Source of the DNA: Anaeromyxobacter_A sp035538735
GTDB lineage: Bacteria > Myxococcota > Myxococcia > Myxococcales > Anaeromyxobacteraceae
Direction: 5' to 3'
Assembly (NCBI GenBank): GCA_035538735.1
Contig: DATLJU010000011.1
Span: forward strand, 1 to 16,752
DNA length: 16,752 nucleotides
Position 1 is the first letter of the stretch. Each line of letters begins with the position of its first letter. This document shows positions 1 to 6,676 of this stretch, piece by piece. The translations under genes and the position numbers were made by a program. The notes beneath the pieces are model-generated. The model did not search any database. It saw nothing but the letters and a program-made list of their open reading frames with translations, and had not been told where the DNA came from.

Positions 1-141
1 CCGCGTCCGCTCGAGGGCCTCTCCGGCGCTCACACGACCTGGACCGGGGAGCAGGACGACCGAGCCGCGCTCGAGACCCACGGCGACGACGAGCGCGCCT
101 CGCGCGAGCTCTCGGAGCGGCAGATCCCGAAGCTCCCCTGA
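1..141 (-). pseudogene. Possible TrkA-C (RCK C-terminal) domain fragment, runs off left edge
   Basis: On the minus strand the frame is open from 255 to the left edge. From 138 downward it reads like a TrkA-C regulatory domain of potassium channels or cation antiporters: LRDLPLRELARGALVVAVGL, then RGSVVLLPGPGR, then an AGEAL turn. No ATG precedes it, only a GTG at 216, and that part lies inside the hairpin element at 141-304. The recognisable domain begins exactly at the edge of that element, so this may be the tail of a gene whose 5' part was lost. Third-position GC is lower than in neighbouring genes. The opposite strand offers a competing 46-codon open frame ending in TGA at 139-141 with higher third-position GC but no recognisable motif. 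The call rests on pattern memory only. Confidence 0.3.
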
Positions 142-304
142 GAGCCTGTAAAGAAATCCCCTCCCGTCGCCGGGTCGAGCGATCCGCGTCGCATCGCGTC
201 GTTGCTCCTCCCTCACATAGCCTCCGGCTATGCTCGGTCGTCGCGCCTCGCGCTGCTAGCGTCTCGCTCGCCTGGCTCGGTCCGGGGATTCCTTCACAAG
301 CCCT
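141..304 (-). repeat. 164-bp imperfect inverted-repeat (long hairpin, MITE/REP-like) element
   Basis: The terminal 21 bases at 141-161 and 284-304 are inverted repeats matching at 17 of 21 positions. All four mismatches are A/C pairs on the plus strand, so a minus-strand RNA would form G-U wobbles and close an unbroken 21-bp stem. At the centre, 216-232, is a perfect apical hairpin CATAGCC-TCC-GGCTATG, close to the element midpoint (222.5). The arms between are partly complementary (for example GCCGGGTCGAGCGA near 170-183 against the GCCAGG-CGAGCGA complement near 266-278). No coding sequence is evident inside. It lies just downstream of the minus-strand gene ending at 323, so it could be transcribed in the wobble-favouring direction. 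It could be a non-autonomous mobile repeat, a processing or termination structure, or both. Confidence 0.6.
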
Positions 305-322
305 GACCCGCCGGCGGCAGGG

Positions 323-640
323 TCACTTCTCGGCGACGACGACGCGGTAGACCCAGCGCGTTCCCTGTCCGCCCGAGCTTCGGACCGAGCAGAGGGTCTC
401 GCCGACCTTCGCGGCGCGGAACCGCAGTCCGGCGCTGGTCAGCTCGAACTCGAGGAGCGACGGGTCGTCGCAGATCGGCGCCACCGCCGGGCACGTCACG
501 GTCCCGGTGCGGCAGAGGTCCACCGCCTCGCCGACGCGCAGCCGCAGCGGCGTCGCGCCGTCGGGCACGCGATCCTGGCCGGCGGCGGCGAGCGGCGACA
601 GGGACGCGAGCAGGAGGGCGAGGACTCGGGCGTGGCTCAT
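323..640 (-). CDS. Small exported protein, pilus-formation N-domain-like pattern, four cysteines
   Basis: This is a 105-aa protein starting at ATG 640 (MSHARVLALLLASLSPLAAAG), which gives a clean Sec signal peptide over residues 1-21; a longer upstream extension is arginine-rich and unlikely. The mature part reads PLRLRVGEAVDLC, then AVAPICDDPSLLEFELTS, then GLRFRAAKVGETLCSV. That order (glycine turn, DPS motif, later G-E-T turn) resembles the N-terminal domain of secretin/pilus assembly proteins such as CpaC. Four cysteines could form two disulfides in the periplasm, which is not usual for that domain. Third codon positions are almost all G or C, supporting coding. The family assignment is a pattern-based inference; exported status is well supported. 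Confidence 0.7.
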   Translation of the reverse strand: MSHARVLALLLASLSPLAAAGQDRVPDGATPLRLRVGEAVDLCRTGTVTCPAVAPICDDPSLLEFELTSAGLRFRAAKVGETLCSVRSSGGQGTRWVYRVVVAEK

Positions 641-761
641 GGCGCGAGCGTACGGCGGCCGCGGGCGGCGCGCCAGGGGGCCATGAGCTGCTGGCGGATC
701 GCGGCGGACCGCGGTAAACACGCGGGCCCACGCCGCGGCGGCGCGGGTGAAGGAGGTCTTC
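641..761. promoter_or_regulatory. Divergent intergenic region, 121 bp
   Basis: This GC-rich gap separates the exported protein on the minus strand (start 640) from the permease on the plus strand (start 762), so it should hold both promoters. I cannot point to convincing -35/-10 hexamers. The only clear signal is the ribosome binding site at 751-756. Confidence 0.35.
751..756 (+). promoter_or_regulatory. Shine-Dalgarno AGGAGG that fixes the permease start
   Basis: AGGAGG lies 5 bases before GTG 762. An earlier in-frame GTG at 747 precedes this site and has no ribosome binding site of its own, so 762 is preferred as the start of the downstream permease. Confidence 0.75.
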
Positions 762-1676
762 GTGACGAGGCGGGGTGGGCTGCTCTTTGCGGCGCTGTGC
801 GTGATCTGGGGGGTCCCTTACCTCCTCATCAAGGTCGCCGTGCGCGACCTCACGCCCGCCACGCTCGTGTTCCTGCGCACCTCGCTCGGCGCGCTCATCC
901 TGCTGCCCCTGGCGCTCCGGCGCGGGCAGGTCCGGCAGCTCCTCCCCCACTGGCGTCCGGTCATCGCCTACACGGTGGCCGAGATCGGCGTGCCCTGGAT
1001 CTTCCTCTCCGACGCCGAACGGCGGCTGTCGAGCTCGCTCACCGGGCTCCTCGTGGCGGCGGTCCCGATCGTGGGCGCGGTGCTCTCCACCTTCACGGGC
1101 GGGAAGGAGCGCTTCGACGGCCGCCGCGGGCTGGGGTTCGCGATCGGGCTCGTCGGGCTCGTGACGCTGCTCGGCTTCGATCCGGCCGGCGCCGACCCCC
1201 TCACCATCGGCGAGATGGTGCTGGTCGTCCTCGGCTATGCGGTCGGCCCCATGATCGTCGCGCGCCGGCTGCAGGGCGTGCCGACGCTGGCGGTCGTCGC
1301 GGTGTCGCTCATGCTGGCGGCGGTGGGGTATGCACCGTTCGGGCTCGCACAGCTGCCGGCCGAGCTCCCTAGCCCGGCGGTGCTCGTGTCGGTGCTCGTC
1401 CTGGGGGCGGTTTGCACGGCGCTCGCCTTCCTCATCTTCTTCGAGCTCATCGCCGAGATCGGCCCGGTGCGCGCCACGGTGGTGGCCTACGTGAACCCTG
1501 CGGTCGCGGTGGCGCTCGGCGTCCTGCTGCTCGGGGAGGCGTTCACACCGGCGACGGCGGCCGCATTCGTGCTCATCCTGGGGGGCTCGTTCCTCGCCAC
1601 CCGCGCCGGCCGCGTCCGCGCCATGCCTATTCGACGAGCCCCTGCGCCCTCGCCATCTTCGCAAGTCGCTCCTTGA
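762..1676 (+). CDS. DMT-superfamily (EamA-type) inner-membrane permease
   Basis: This 304-aa protein starts at GTG 762 behind a strong AGGAGG and opens MTRRGGLLFAALCVIWGVPY. It consists almost entirely of hydrophobic helices in two tandem halves, the EamA layout of about ten transmembrane segments: the first half covers roughly residues 5-140, the second 150-285. The signature W-G-x-P-Y near the N terminus, a conserved L-R segment (VFLRTSLGALILLPLAL) and the C-terminal VAYVNPAVAVALGVLLLGE stretch are typical of drug/metabolite exporters of the RhaT/YdcZ type. The substrate cannot be told from sequence. Its last 50 bases overlap the convergent sigma factor gene. Confidence 0.9.
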   Translation: MTRRGGLLFAALCVIWGVPYLLIKVAVRDLTPATLVFLRTSLGALILLPLALRRGQVRQLLPHWRPVIAYTVAEIGVPWIFLSDAERRLSSSLTGLLVAAVPIVGAVLSTFTGGKERFDGRRGLGFAIGLVGLVTLLGFDPAGADPLTIGEMVLVVLGYAVGPMIVARRLQGVPTLAVVAVSLMLAAVGYAPFGLAQLPAELPSPAVLVSVLVLGAVCTALAFLIFFELIAEIGPVRATVVAYVNPAVAVALGVLLLGEAFTPATAAAFVLILGGSFLATRAGRVRAMPIRRAPAPSPSSQVAP

Positions 1677-2199
1677 GGCGCTCGTAGCGCTTCATGAGCG
1701 TCGCCGGCTCGACGCGCGTGCCTTCGGCGCCGAGCACCTCGGCGATCTCGCTCCACGACATGTCTTGATCGATCCGGAGCGCGAGGAGTGACTGCTCCTC
1801 GACGGTGAGCGCCTCGCGCAGCTTCTCGAGCGCTTGCCGGCGTTGCTCGACCCGCACCGCCGTCCGCGTCCGGACCTCGTCCGCGATGCGCGACGCCTCC
1901 CTCGTCGCGAGCCGCCGGCCGCGCCTGCGCCACGCCTCGTCACGCACGTCGAGCGCGGCGTGATGGGCGAGGCGGTAGGCCCAGCCGCGCAGGGAGGCGT
2001 CGCCGCGAAACTCCGGCAACCCGCGCCAGAGGTGCTCCGCGAACTCCGAGAAGGCGTCTCCCGCGAGCTGCTCGTCGCGCAGGATGGAGCGGAGATAGCG
2101 GAGGACCTGCGGCCCGAGCCCCCGCAGCGCCTCGGTCGCGGCCGCGGCCGGATCGGAAGCGGCGAGCCGCTTCACCCGCTCCTCGAGCTCCGCCAGCAT
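1627..2199 (-). CDS. ECF-like RNA polymerase sigma factor
   Basis: This 190-aa protein would direct RNA polymerase to alternative promoters. Region 2 is recognisable at about residues 32-92, with helix QVLRYLRSIL, then LPEFRGDASLRGWAYRLAHH and a basic stretch WRRRGRR. Region 4 is at about 131-182: LTVEEQSLLALRIDQDMSWS is followed by EIAEVLG and a C-terminal recognition helix LMKRYERLKERL. No anti-sigma gene sits beside it. It follows a 64-aa membrane protein gene and the kinase-TPR gene on the same strand, suggesting a signalling group. The start ATG 2199 lacks a clear Shine-Dalgarno. The 3' end overlaps the permease gene tail to tail by 50 bases, so each transcript would be antisense to the other there. 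Confidence 0.85.
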   Translation of the reverse strand: MLAELEERVKRLAASDPAAAATEALRGLGPQVLRYLRSILRDEQLAGDAFSEFAEHLWRGLPEFRGDASLRGWAYRLAHHAALDVRDEAWRRRGRRLATREASRIADEVRTRTAVRVEQRRQALEKLREALTVEEQSLLALRIDQDMSWSEIAEVLGAEGTRVEPATLMKRYERLKERLAKMARAQGLVE

Positions 2200-2288
2200 G
2201 CTGGAGGGAGGCTAACGGAGGGGCGCCGGCCGACGCCACCCTCCGGCGGGCTCACGGGGGACGTTCGGAATGCTCGGGACCGAACCTC

Positions 2289-2483
2289 TCAGCAGGCGTG
2301 GGCCTGCAGCGCCGCGTTGCAACGCTCCGCGTGCAGCTCCGCCTCGGTCGGCGCACGCCACACCTGCGAGAGGAAGCCTGCGGTGAGCGCCGTGCACAGC
2401 GCCGCCACCCAGAGCCCCCTCACGAGCGCGGGGAGGGTCGCGTGGACGCGGAAGGCGGGGGCGTCGGTCGTCTCGTGCGTCAT
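2289..2483 (-). CDS. Small single-pass membrane protein (hypothetical)
   Basis: A 64-aa frame starts at ATG 2483 behind a good GAGGAG ribosome binding site 8 bases upstream, which makes translation credible. One hydrophobic segment spans about residues 17-41 (LPALVRGLWVAALCTALTAG and following), and a short C-terminal tail carries two cysteines (C55, C64). I do not recognise a family. It lies 97 bases after the kinase-TPR gene and 90 bases before the sigma factor gene on the same strand, so a role in that signalling group, for instance as a membrane anchor or tiny regulator, is possible but unproven. Confidence 0.6.
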   Translation of the reverse strand: MTHETTDAPAFRVHATLPALVRGLWVAALCTALTAGFLSQVWRAPTEAELHAERCNAALQAHAC

Positions 2484-2579
2484 GGCGGCTCTCCTCGTCC
2501 GGCGCGCGCGGCGCCTTCGCAGGAGAGGACGAATGGCCAGGCACGATCTGACGCCGCGACCCATCGGGGCCGCCGGCTC

Positions 2580-5012
2580 TCAAGGGGAGAGGTTCAGCTT
2601 GCGCAGCGCCTGCTCGAAGCGCGGATCCGACCGCAGCGACGCGAAGAGGGGGTCGAGCCGCAGCTCGACGATGCCGGCGTCGCCCCGCGCGATGGCGCGA
2701 TCGATCCAGGCGAAGGCCTGGTCGCGATCGCCGAGGAAGGCGTACCCGCCAGCGACCATGTGCGGCTTGCGATCGCCGTGGCGTGCGGTGAGCGCGGCGA
2801 GGGCTGCGCGCGCCTGCCCATCGTGCCCGAGGGCGTGCTGCGCGAGCGCGATCCCCTCGAGCCGGTCGGCCTCCTCTCGCTCCCGCTCGAAGGCGGCCAA
2901 CGCCTCCGCGGGCCGGCCCTGGAGGAGCGTGAGGAGCGCCAACCCCCAGCTCACGCCCTCGAACTCAGGGGCGATCTCGAGGGCGCGCCGCCACGCCTCG
3001 GCCGCGAGCGCGAGCTGTCCCTGCGCGAGCGCATTGTCGCCGAGCACGCTCCAGTTGGCGGCGTTGAGCGGGTCGATCTCGATCGCTCGCCGCGCGGCGG
3101 CGATCGCCTCCTCGGGCCGCCCCACGATCGAGCGGAGGATCCCGTAGCGGCGCTGCGTGGTCGGGTCGCCCGGGTTGATCGCCAGGGCGCGCTCGAGGTC
3201 CTCCTCCGCGCCCCGCCAGTCCCGGTGCAACGCGCCGCGGAGATAGCCGCGCGCCGAGTACCCCTCCGCGAGCTCCGGGTCGAGCGCCACCGCGCGTTCC
3301 GCCGCGTCGAGCGCGCGGCCGCGCAGCTCGTCCGCGGCGCGCGGGTCGTCAGCGCCCTCGGCAAGGTGCACGAGCTGGATGGCCAGGCCGGCCCAGGCCG
3401 GCGCGTATGCCGGGTCGAGTGCCACCGCGCGCTCGTAGGCGTCGCGGGCGGCGGCGTACCCCTGCCGCGAGTAGCGCGCGTAGGCCTGGCGAGCCAGGAG
3501 GAACTGCTGGTAGGCCGCGACGCTGGCGGCGCGCCGGACGGTGGGCGCGGCGCGCTGCGGTCGGAGCTTCACCTGGAGCGAGGCGACCACCGCCCGCGCG
3601 ATCTCGTCCTGCACCGCGAAGATGTCGGTCAGCTCGCGATCGAAGCTCTCCGACCACATGTGGAGTCCATCCTCGGTGCAGACGAGCTGCGCGGTCACCC
3701 GCACGCGCGAGCCCGCCTTCCGGACGCTGCCCTCCAGCACCGCCGCGACGTGCAGCTGCTCGCCGAGCGCCTTCAGGTCGCCACCTCGCCCCTTGAACGC
3801 GTCGGAGGAGGTCCGCCCCGCCACGTGCAGCCCATCGACGTGCGCGAGCGCGTTCCGGAGCTCTTCCGCCAGCCCGTCCGAGAACCACTCCTGGTCCCGC
3901 TCCGGGCTGAGGTCGGCGAAGCCCAGTACCGCGATGGAGGGCGCCACGGCCCGCGGAGCGCCGCCCCGCCGATGCAGCGCGATCGCGATGGCCACGGCGA
4001 GAGCGATCGCCGCCACCAGCGCCGCCGCGACCGCGGCCCGGCGCGCGCCTCGGCCACGCCGCGCCCGAGCACGGGCGGGCGCGACGTGGCCCGGGTCCCG
4101 AGGCCACGCCTCCTGCACCGCGGTCAGCTCCGCCAGCGCCGCCGCCGCGTCGCGCGGTCGCTCCACCGGATCGCGGGCCAGCATGCGCCCCACGATCGCG
4201 CCGAGCGCGGGCTGCTCCGGAACGTCCAGCCGGGGGGCCGGGTCGCCCTTCGACACCCAGCGCCCGCCGTCGGCCGGGAACGGTGCGTCCCCTGTCAGCA
4301 TGCGGAACGAGAGCGCCCCCAGCGCGAAGACGTCCGTCCGCTCGTCCTCGGGCGCGCCGCGCCACTGCTCCGGCGCCATGCAGGTCGGCGTGCCGCCCTC
4401 GAGCCTGCTGCGGCCGAAGGCGTGCGCCATCCCGAGGTCCAGCACCTTCACCTGACCGTCGTCGCAGAGGAAGACGTTCCCCGGCGTGAGGTCGCGATGG
4501 ACCACACCGTGCGCGTGGGCGTGCGCGAGCCCCTTCGCGACCTCGATGGCGACGCGCAGCGCCTCGCGCGCGCCGAGCGGGCCGCGCTCGAGCCGGCGCG
4601 CCAACGTCTCCCCGCGGAGCAGCTCCAGCACGAGGTACGGGCCGTGCTCGCTCCGCCCGAGGTCGTGCAGCGTCACGATGTTCGGGTGCGAGAGGCGCGC
4701 CGCCGCCTCCGCCTCACGCAGCAGCCGATCCTCGCGAAGCTCGGGCGAACCGCCGGCGTGGAGCGCCTTGAACGCGACCGTCCGTCCTAGCACGCGGTCG
4801 CGCGCCTCCCACACCACCCCGAAGCCACCCCGACCCACCTCGCGCACCAGCTCGAACCGGCCCACCACGGCGCCGGGCCACAGCGCGGCGTCCCAGGCGG
4901 GCGCGCCCTCCTCCTCCTCTGGCGAGCGCACGAGCTCTCGCAAGAGCGCCGAGAACGCGCCCGGTGCCGGGCCGTCCGTGAGCGAGTGCTCGCGCTCCTC
5001 GAGCCGGGGCAT
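2580..5012 (-). CDS. Membrane Ser/Thr protein kinase with FlgO-like domain and C-terminal TPRs
   Basis: The protein is 810 aa from ATG 5012; a GTG at 5060 would add 16 residues and neither start has a clear ribosome binding site. The cytoplasmic kinase domain spans about residues 50-300: glycine loop GRGGFGVV (60-67), VAFK with Lys82, alpha-C Glu100, catalytic HRDLTPGN (Asp174, Asn179), DLG at 192-194 in place of DFG, and APE at 213-215. The lysine usual after HRDL is threonine here, but all other catalytic residues are present, so it should be active. A basic linker leads to one transmembrane helix (about 327-346). The extracytoplasmic part has a FlgO-like domain (SIAVLGFADLSPERDQEWFS, about 358-484) and then TPR repeats to the end. 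This arrangement fits a sensor kinase binding partners outside the membrane. Confidence 0.93.
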   Translation of the reverse strand: MPRLEEREHSLTDGPAPGAFSALLRELVRSPEEEEGAPAWDAALWPGAVVGRFELVREVGRGGFGVVWEARDRVLGRTVAFKALHAGGSPELREDRLLREAEAAARLSHPNIVTLHDLGRSEHGPYLVLELLRGETLARRLERGPLGAREALRVAIEVAKGLAHAHAHGVVHRDLTPGNVFLCDDGQVKVLDLGMAHAFGRSRLEGGTPTCMAPEQWRGAPEDERTDVFALGALSFRMLTGDAPFPADGGRWVSKGDPAPRLDVPEQPALGAIVGRMLARDPVERPRDAAAALAELTAVQEAWPRDPGHVAPARARARRGRGARRAAVAAALVAAIALAVAIAIALHRRGGAPRAVAPSIAVLGFADLSPERDQEWFSDGLAEELRNALAHVDGLHVAGRTSSDAFKGRGGDLKALGEQLHVAAVLEGSVRKAGSRVRVTAQLVCTEDGLHMWSESFDRELTDIFAVQDEIARAVVASLQVKLRPQRAAPTVRRAASVAAYQQFLLARQAYARYSRQGYAAARDAYERAVALDPAYAPAWAGLAIQLVHLAEGADDPRAADELRGRALDAAERAVALDPELAEGYSARGYLRGALHRDWRGAEEDLERALAINPGDPTTQRRYGILRSIVGRPEEAIAAARRAIEIDPLNAANWSVLGDNALAQGQLALAAEAWRRALEIAPEFEGVSWGLALLTLLQGRPAEALAAFEREREEADRLEGIALAQHALGHDGQARAALAALTARHGDRKPHMVAGGYAFLGDRDQAFAWIDRAIARGDAGIVELRLDPLFASLRSDPRFEQALRKLNLSP

Positions 5013-5078
5013 CGATGCGATGGGTAACGCGAGCGCCGCGAGGCGGCTCGCCCGAGCCACCGCCGGGCCCAGCCGGGA

Positions 5079-5423
5079 TCAGTTGAGGAGCGCGCGCCGC
5101 GACGGGGCCGGAGCCGGCGCCTCGAGCTGCTCGGCCTCGAGCCCCTCGCGCGTCAACAGGAAGCGCACCTTGCCCGAGCCGCGCTCGGTCTCGAGCTCCG
5201 CCTCGAACGCGGGGCCACCGATGGTACCGAGCAGCATGTCCTTCTTCAGGTTCACCACCCGCCCCTGGACGAGGTCCCCGGCCACCGGCGTCATTCCGGC
5301 GTTGCGGCGAAGGAGCTGGAGCGCCGCCTGGTGCAGCGTCCCGGCCAGCGCCGGCGTGAGCGGGATCGTGCTGAGGAGGACGGAGATGAGCCGCCAGGAG
5401 GGCGTGGAGTTCGCGGTGGGCAC
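5079..5423 (-). CDS. Hypothetical protein, 114 aa
   Basis: I do not recognise this protein. Third-position GC is high from GTG 5423 onward and drops upstream of it, so I prefer that start although the frame is open to 5525 and no ribosome binding site is clear. It has an N-terminal amphipathic helix region (LISVLLSTIPLTPALAGTLH) and a C-terminal beta-rich part (GRVVNLKKDMLLGTIGGPAF, then KVRFLLTREGLEAEQLEAP). It ends 66 bases before the preferred kinase start on the same strand, so the two may be cotranscribed. Confidence 0.6.
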   Translation of the reverse strand: MPTANSTPSWRLISVLLSTIPLTPALAGTLHQAALQLLRRNAGMTPVAGDLVQGRVVNLKKDMLLGTIGGPAFEAELETERGSGKVRFLLTREGLEAEQLEAPAPAPSRRALLN

Positions 5424-5511
5424 CGGCCGCGACCATAGGCCGTCGCCCGGTGGGCCGCAACCGTTTGGTCCGCAAGCGTCGCCGGCGGGCACCTCGTATC
5501 GCGATAGGCGG

Positions 5512-5934
5512 CTACTGCCCGCCACAGAACGCGGCGCCCGCGGGACGGACGAACCGCCACCGCGAGTCCAGGTGGTGGCTGTCGGGATCTCCGGTGGTCA
5601 CGAACAGCACCGCATGTCCGATCTCGTGCGGGATCGGCGCTGCCTCGACGCACGGCCCGAACGCGGTGGAGACCTCGATTCGCGCCCTTCCGAACATCGT
5701 CAAGCCTCCGGCATCGGGTGCTTCGAGCGGCGGATCGGTCACGGCCAGCGTCCAACCGTCGAGGTCCGACAGCGAGGCTCCCCACCACCCAGCTGCCGCG
5801 GCGGACACTGCGCGGGCGCGCTCGTCGAGATCGGCGCGATGCGCCCAGGCTTGCGCCGAATGCACCTCGACGCGGAGCGGTTCCGAGGGACCGCACCCCA
5901 GCAGCATCGTCGCCATGAGAGCCAGGTAGCGCAC
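5512..5934 (-). CDS. Lipoprotein with HEIGH zinc-metalloprotease-like motif
   Basis: This 140-aa protein has a short type II signal (MRYLALMATMLLGC) with lipobox LLGC and lipidated Cys14. GTG 5934 supplies the N-terminal arginine and is preferred to ATG 5916. The mature domain contains PIPHEIGHAVLF at about residues 101-111, the HExxH zinc motif (His103, Glu104, His107), followed by GDPDSHHLDSRW, whose His120 or His121 could be the third ligand. The rest is short for a protease, so it may be a minimal zincin or an inactive relative. Envelope location is well supported; proteolysis is inferred only from the motif. It lies upstream of the hypothetical and kinase genes on the same strand. Confidence 0.75.
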   Translation of the reverse strand: MRYLALMATMLLGCGPSEPLRVEVHSAQAWAHRADLDERARAVSAAAAGWWGASLSDLDGWTLAVTDPPLEAPDAGGLTMFGRARIEVSTAFGPCVEAAPIPHEIGHAVLFVTTGDPDSHHLDSRWRFVRPAGAAFCGGQ

Positions 5935-6060
5935 GCGCCTGGCAGCACGGTAGGGTTGCCGCCCGAGGCGGAGCGCCCCCCTCGGCGGGCGCGCCTACGT
6001 GAGGGGCTCGGACATCACAGCGCAGCCCCGGCCGGCAGCTGGAGCTCCTTTGGCGACGGC
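5935..6060. other. Intergenic, 126 bp, no clear signal
   Basis: This stretch separates two minus-strand genes. I see no terminator hairpin with a T-run and no clear promoter hexamers, although it should contain the promoter of the HEIGH lipoprotein. Confidence 0.3.
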
Positions 6061-6612
6061 TCAGTGGGTCGCAACCCGGCGCGGCTGACGCGACCGCTGC
6101 CCGCGCACCAGGCGGAAGGCCAACGCCGCCGCCCGCGACATCGGCCGCTCCGTCCGCGCGGGCACGACGCCGGTGCATACCGCGCGCTCCAGCCGGTCGA
6201 GCAAGGCCTCGACGGCCCAGTCGTGGATGGGCTCGATCGTCATCCAGAGCAAGCGCGCCGAAAGTGTTTTCTGGAGCTCGAGCGTGTGCGTCACGCGGCA
6301 GCCGTCCCCATCGGGCGCGAGGTCGAAGCCATGCCAGCCGACCAGGCCGCCGACCACGTCGACCCTCCAGGTGAGACCGTCCCAAGCGCGCAGGCGGAAA
6401 CGAAACGGCCCGTGTCCGACCAGCGTCACGCCGGGGATGAGCGCCAGAGGGTCTATCCCAGCCGGATTCCGGCGCCAGGTGGCGATGACGTCGCGGGGGA
6501 AGCAATCGCGGTCGCCGGCGCTCCAGCAGGCCTCGATCCAGGGACGGACGCGCTCGATGGGCGCGCCGACGCGGCGGACGTGGACGTTACGGATCGACCT
6601 CGGAGCATCCAT
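6061..6612 (-). CDS. SRPBCC-family (polyketide cyclase/START-like) protein
   Basis: The protein is about 183 aa and has the layout of small START/Bet v1-like ligand-binding proteins: an N-terminal strand with RNVHVRRVGAPIERVRPWIE, a central beta sheet (FRFRLRAWDGLTWRVDVVGG, then GCRVTHTLELQ) and a C-terminal helix (IEPIHDWAVEALLDRLERAV). Such proteins bind or transform hydrophobic molecules in the cytoplasm. ATG 6612 is preferred because a promoter candidate (TTGAAA, 17 bases, CATACT) places the transcript start about there, so the mRNA would be leaderless; ATG 6618 is the alternative. It is divergent from a TetR regulator with two palindromes between them, so it is probably the regulator's target. 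Confidence 0.8.
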   Translation of the reverse strand: MDAPRSIRNVHVRRVGAPIERVRPWIEACWSAGDRDCFPRDVIATWRRNPAGIDPLALIPGVTLVGHGPFRFRLRAWDGLTWRVDVVGGLVGWHGFDLAPDGDGCRVTHTLELQKTLSARLLWMTIEPIHDWAVEALLDRLERAVCTGVVPARTERPMSRAAALAFRLVRGQRSRQPRRVATH

Positions 6613-6624
6613 ACGCATCAGTAT
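6611..6624. promoter_or_regulatory. TetR operator candidate O1 (ATAC-N6-GTAT)
   Basis: ATACGCATCAGTAT has the same outer half-sites and spacing as the perfect palindrome at 6648-6661. It overlaps the -10 element and start codon of the SRPBCC gene, so a bound repressor would block that promoter. Confidence 0.5.
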
Positions 6625-6648
6625 GGTGAGGGGCGGGGCGCTTTTCAA
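6620..6648 (-). promoter_or_regulatory. Sigma-70-like promoter for the SRPBCC gene
   Basis: On the minus strand TTGAAA (6648-6643) and CATACT (6625-6620) are separated by exactly 17 bases. The expected transcript start falls at or next to ATG 6612, giving a leaderless message. Both hexamers are touched by the two operator candidates. Confidence 0.5.
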
Positions 6649-6661
6649 TACGGTTCCGTAT
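6648..6661. promoter_or_regulatory. TetR operator candidate O2, perfect 14-bp palindrome
   Basis: ATACGGTTCCGTAT is a perfect palindrome lying 16 bases before the tetR start and touching the -35 element of the divergent gene. It shares the ATAC-N6-GTAT form with O1, 37 bases away, which fits one TetR protein controlling both genes. Confidence 0.65.
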
Positions 6662-6676
6662 GGTATGCGATGGGAC

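Noticed and set aside
294..1664. A 456-codon minus-strand open frame across the exported protein and permease
   Set aside because: Its composition (His/Arg/Asp/Glu-rich) is that of a shadow of the hydrophobic permease on the other strand.
1834..4790. Long plus-strand open frames opposite the sigma factor and kinase genes
   Set aside because: They are arginine/proline/serine-rich, match no family, and lie exactly antisense to genes with clear domains; long antisense frames are expected at this GC content.
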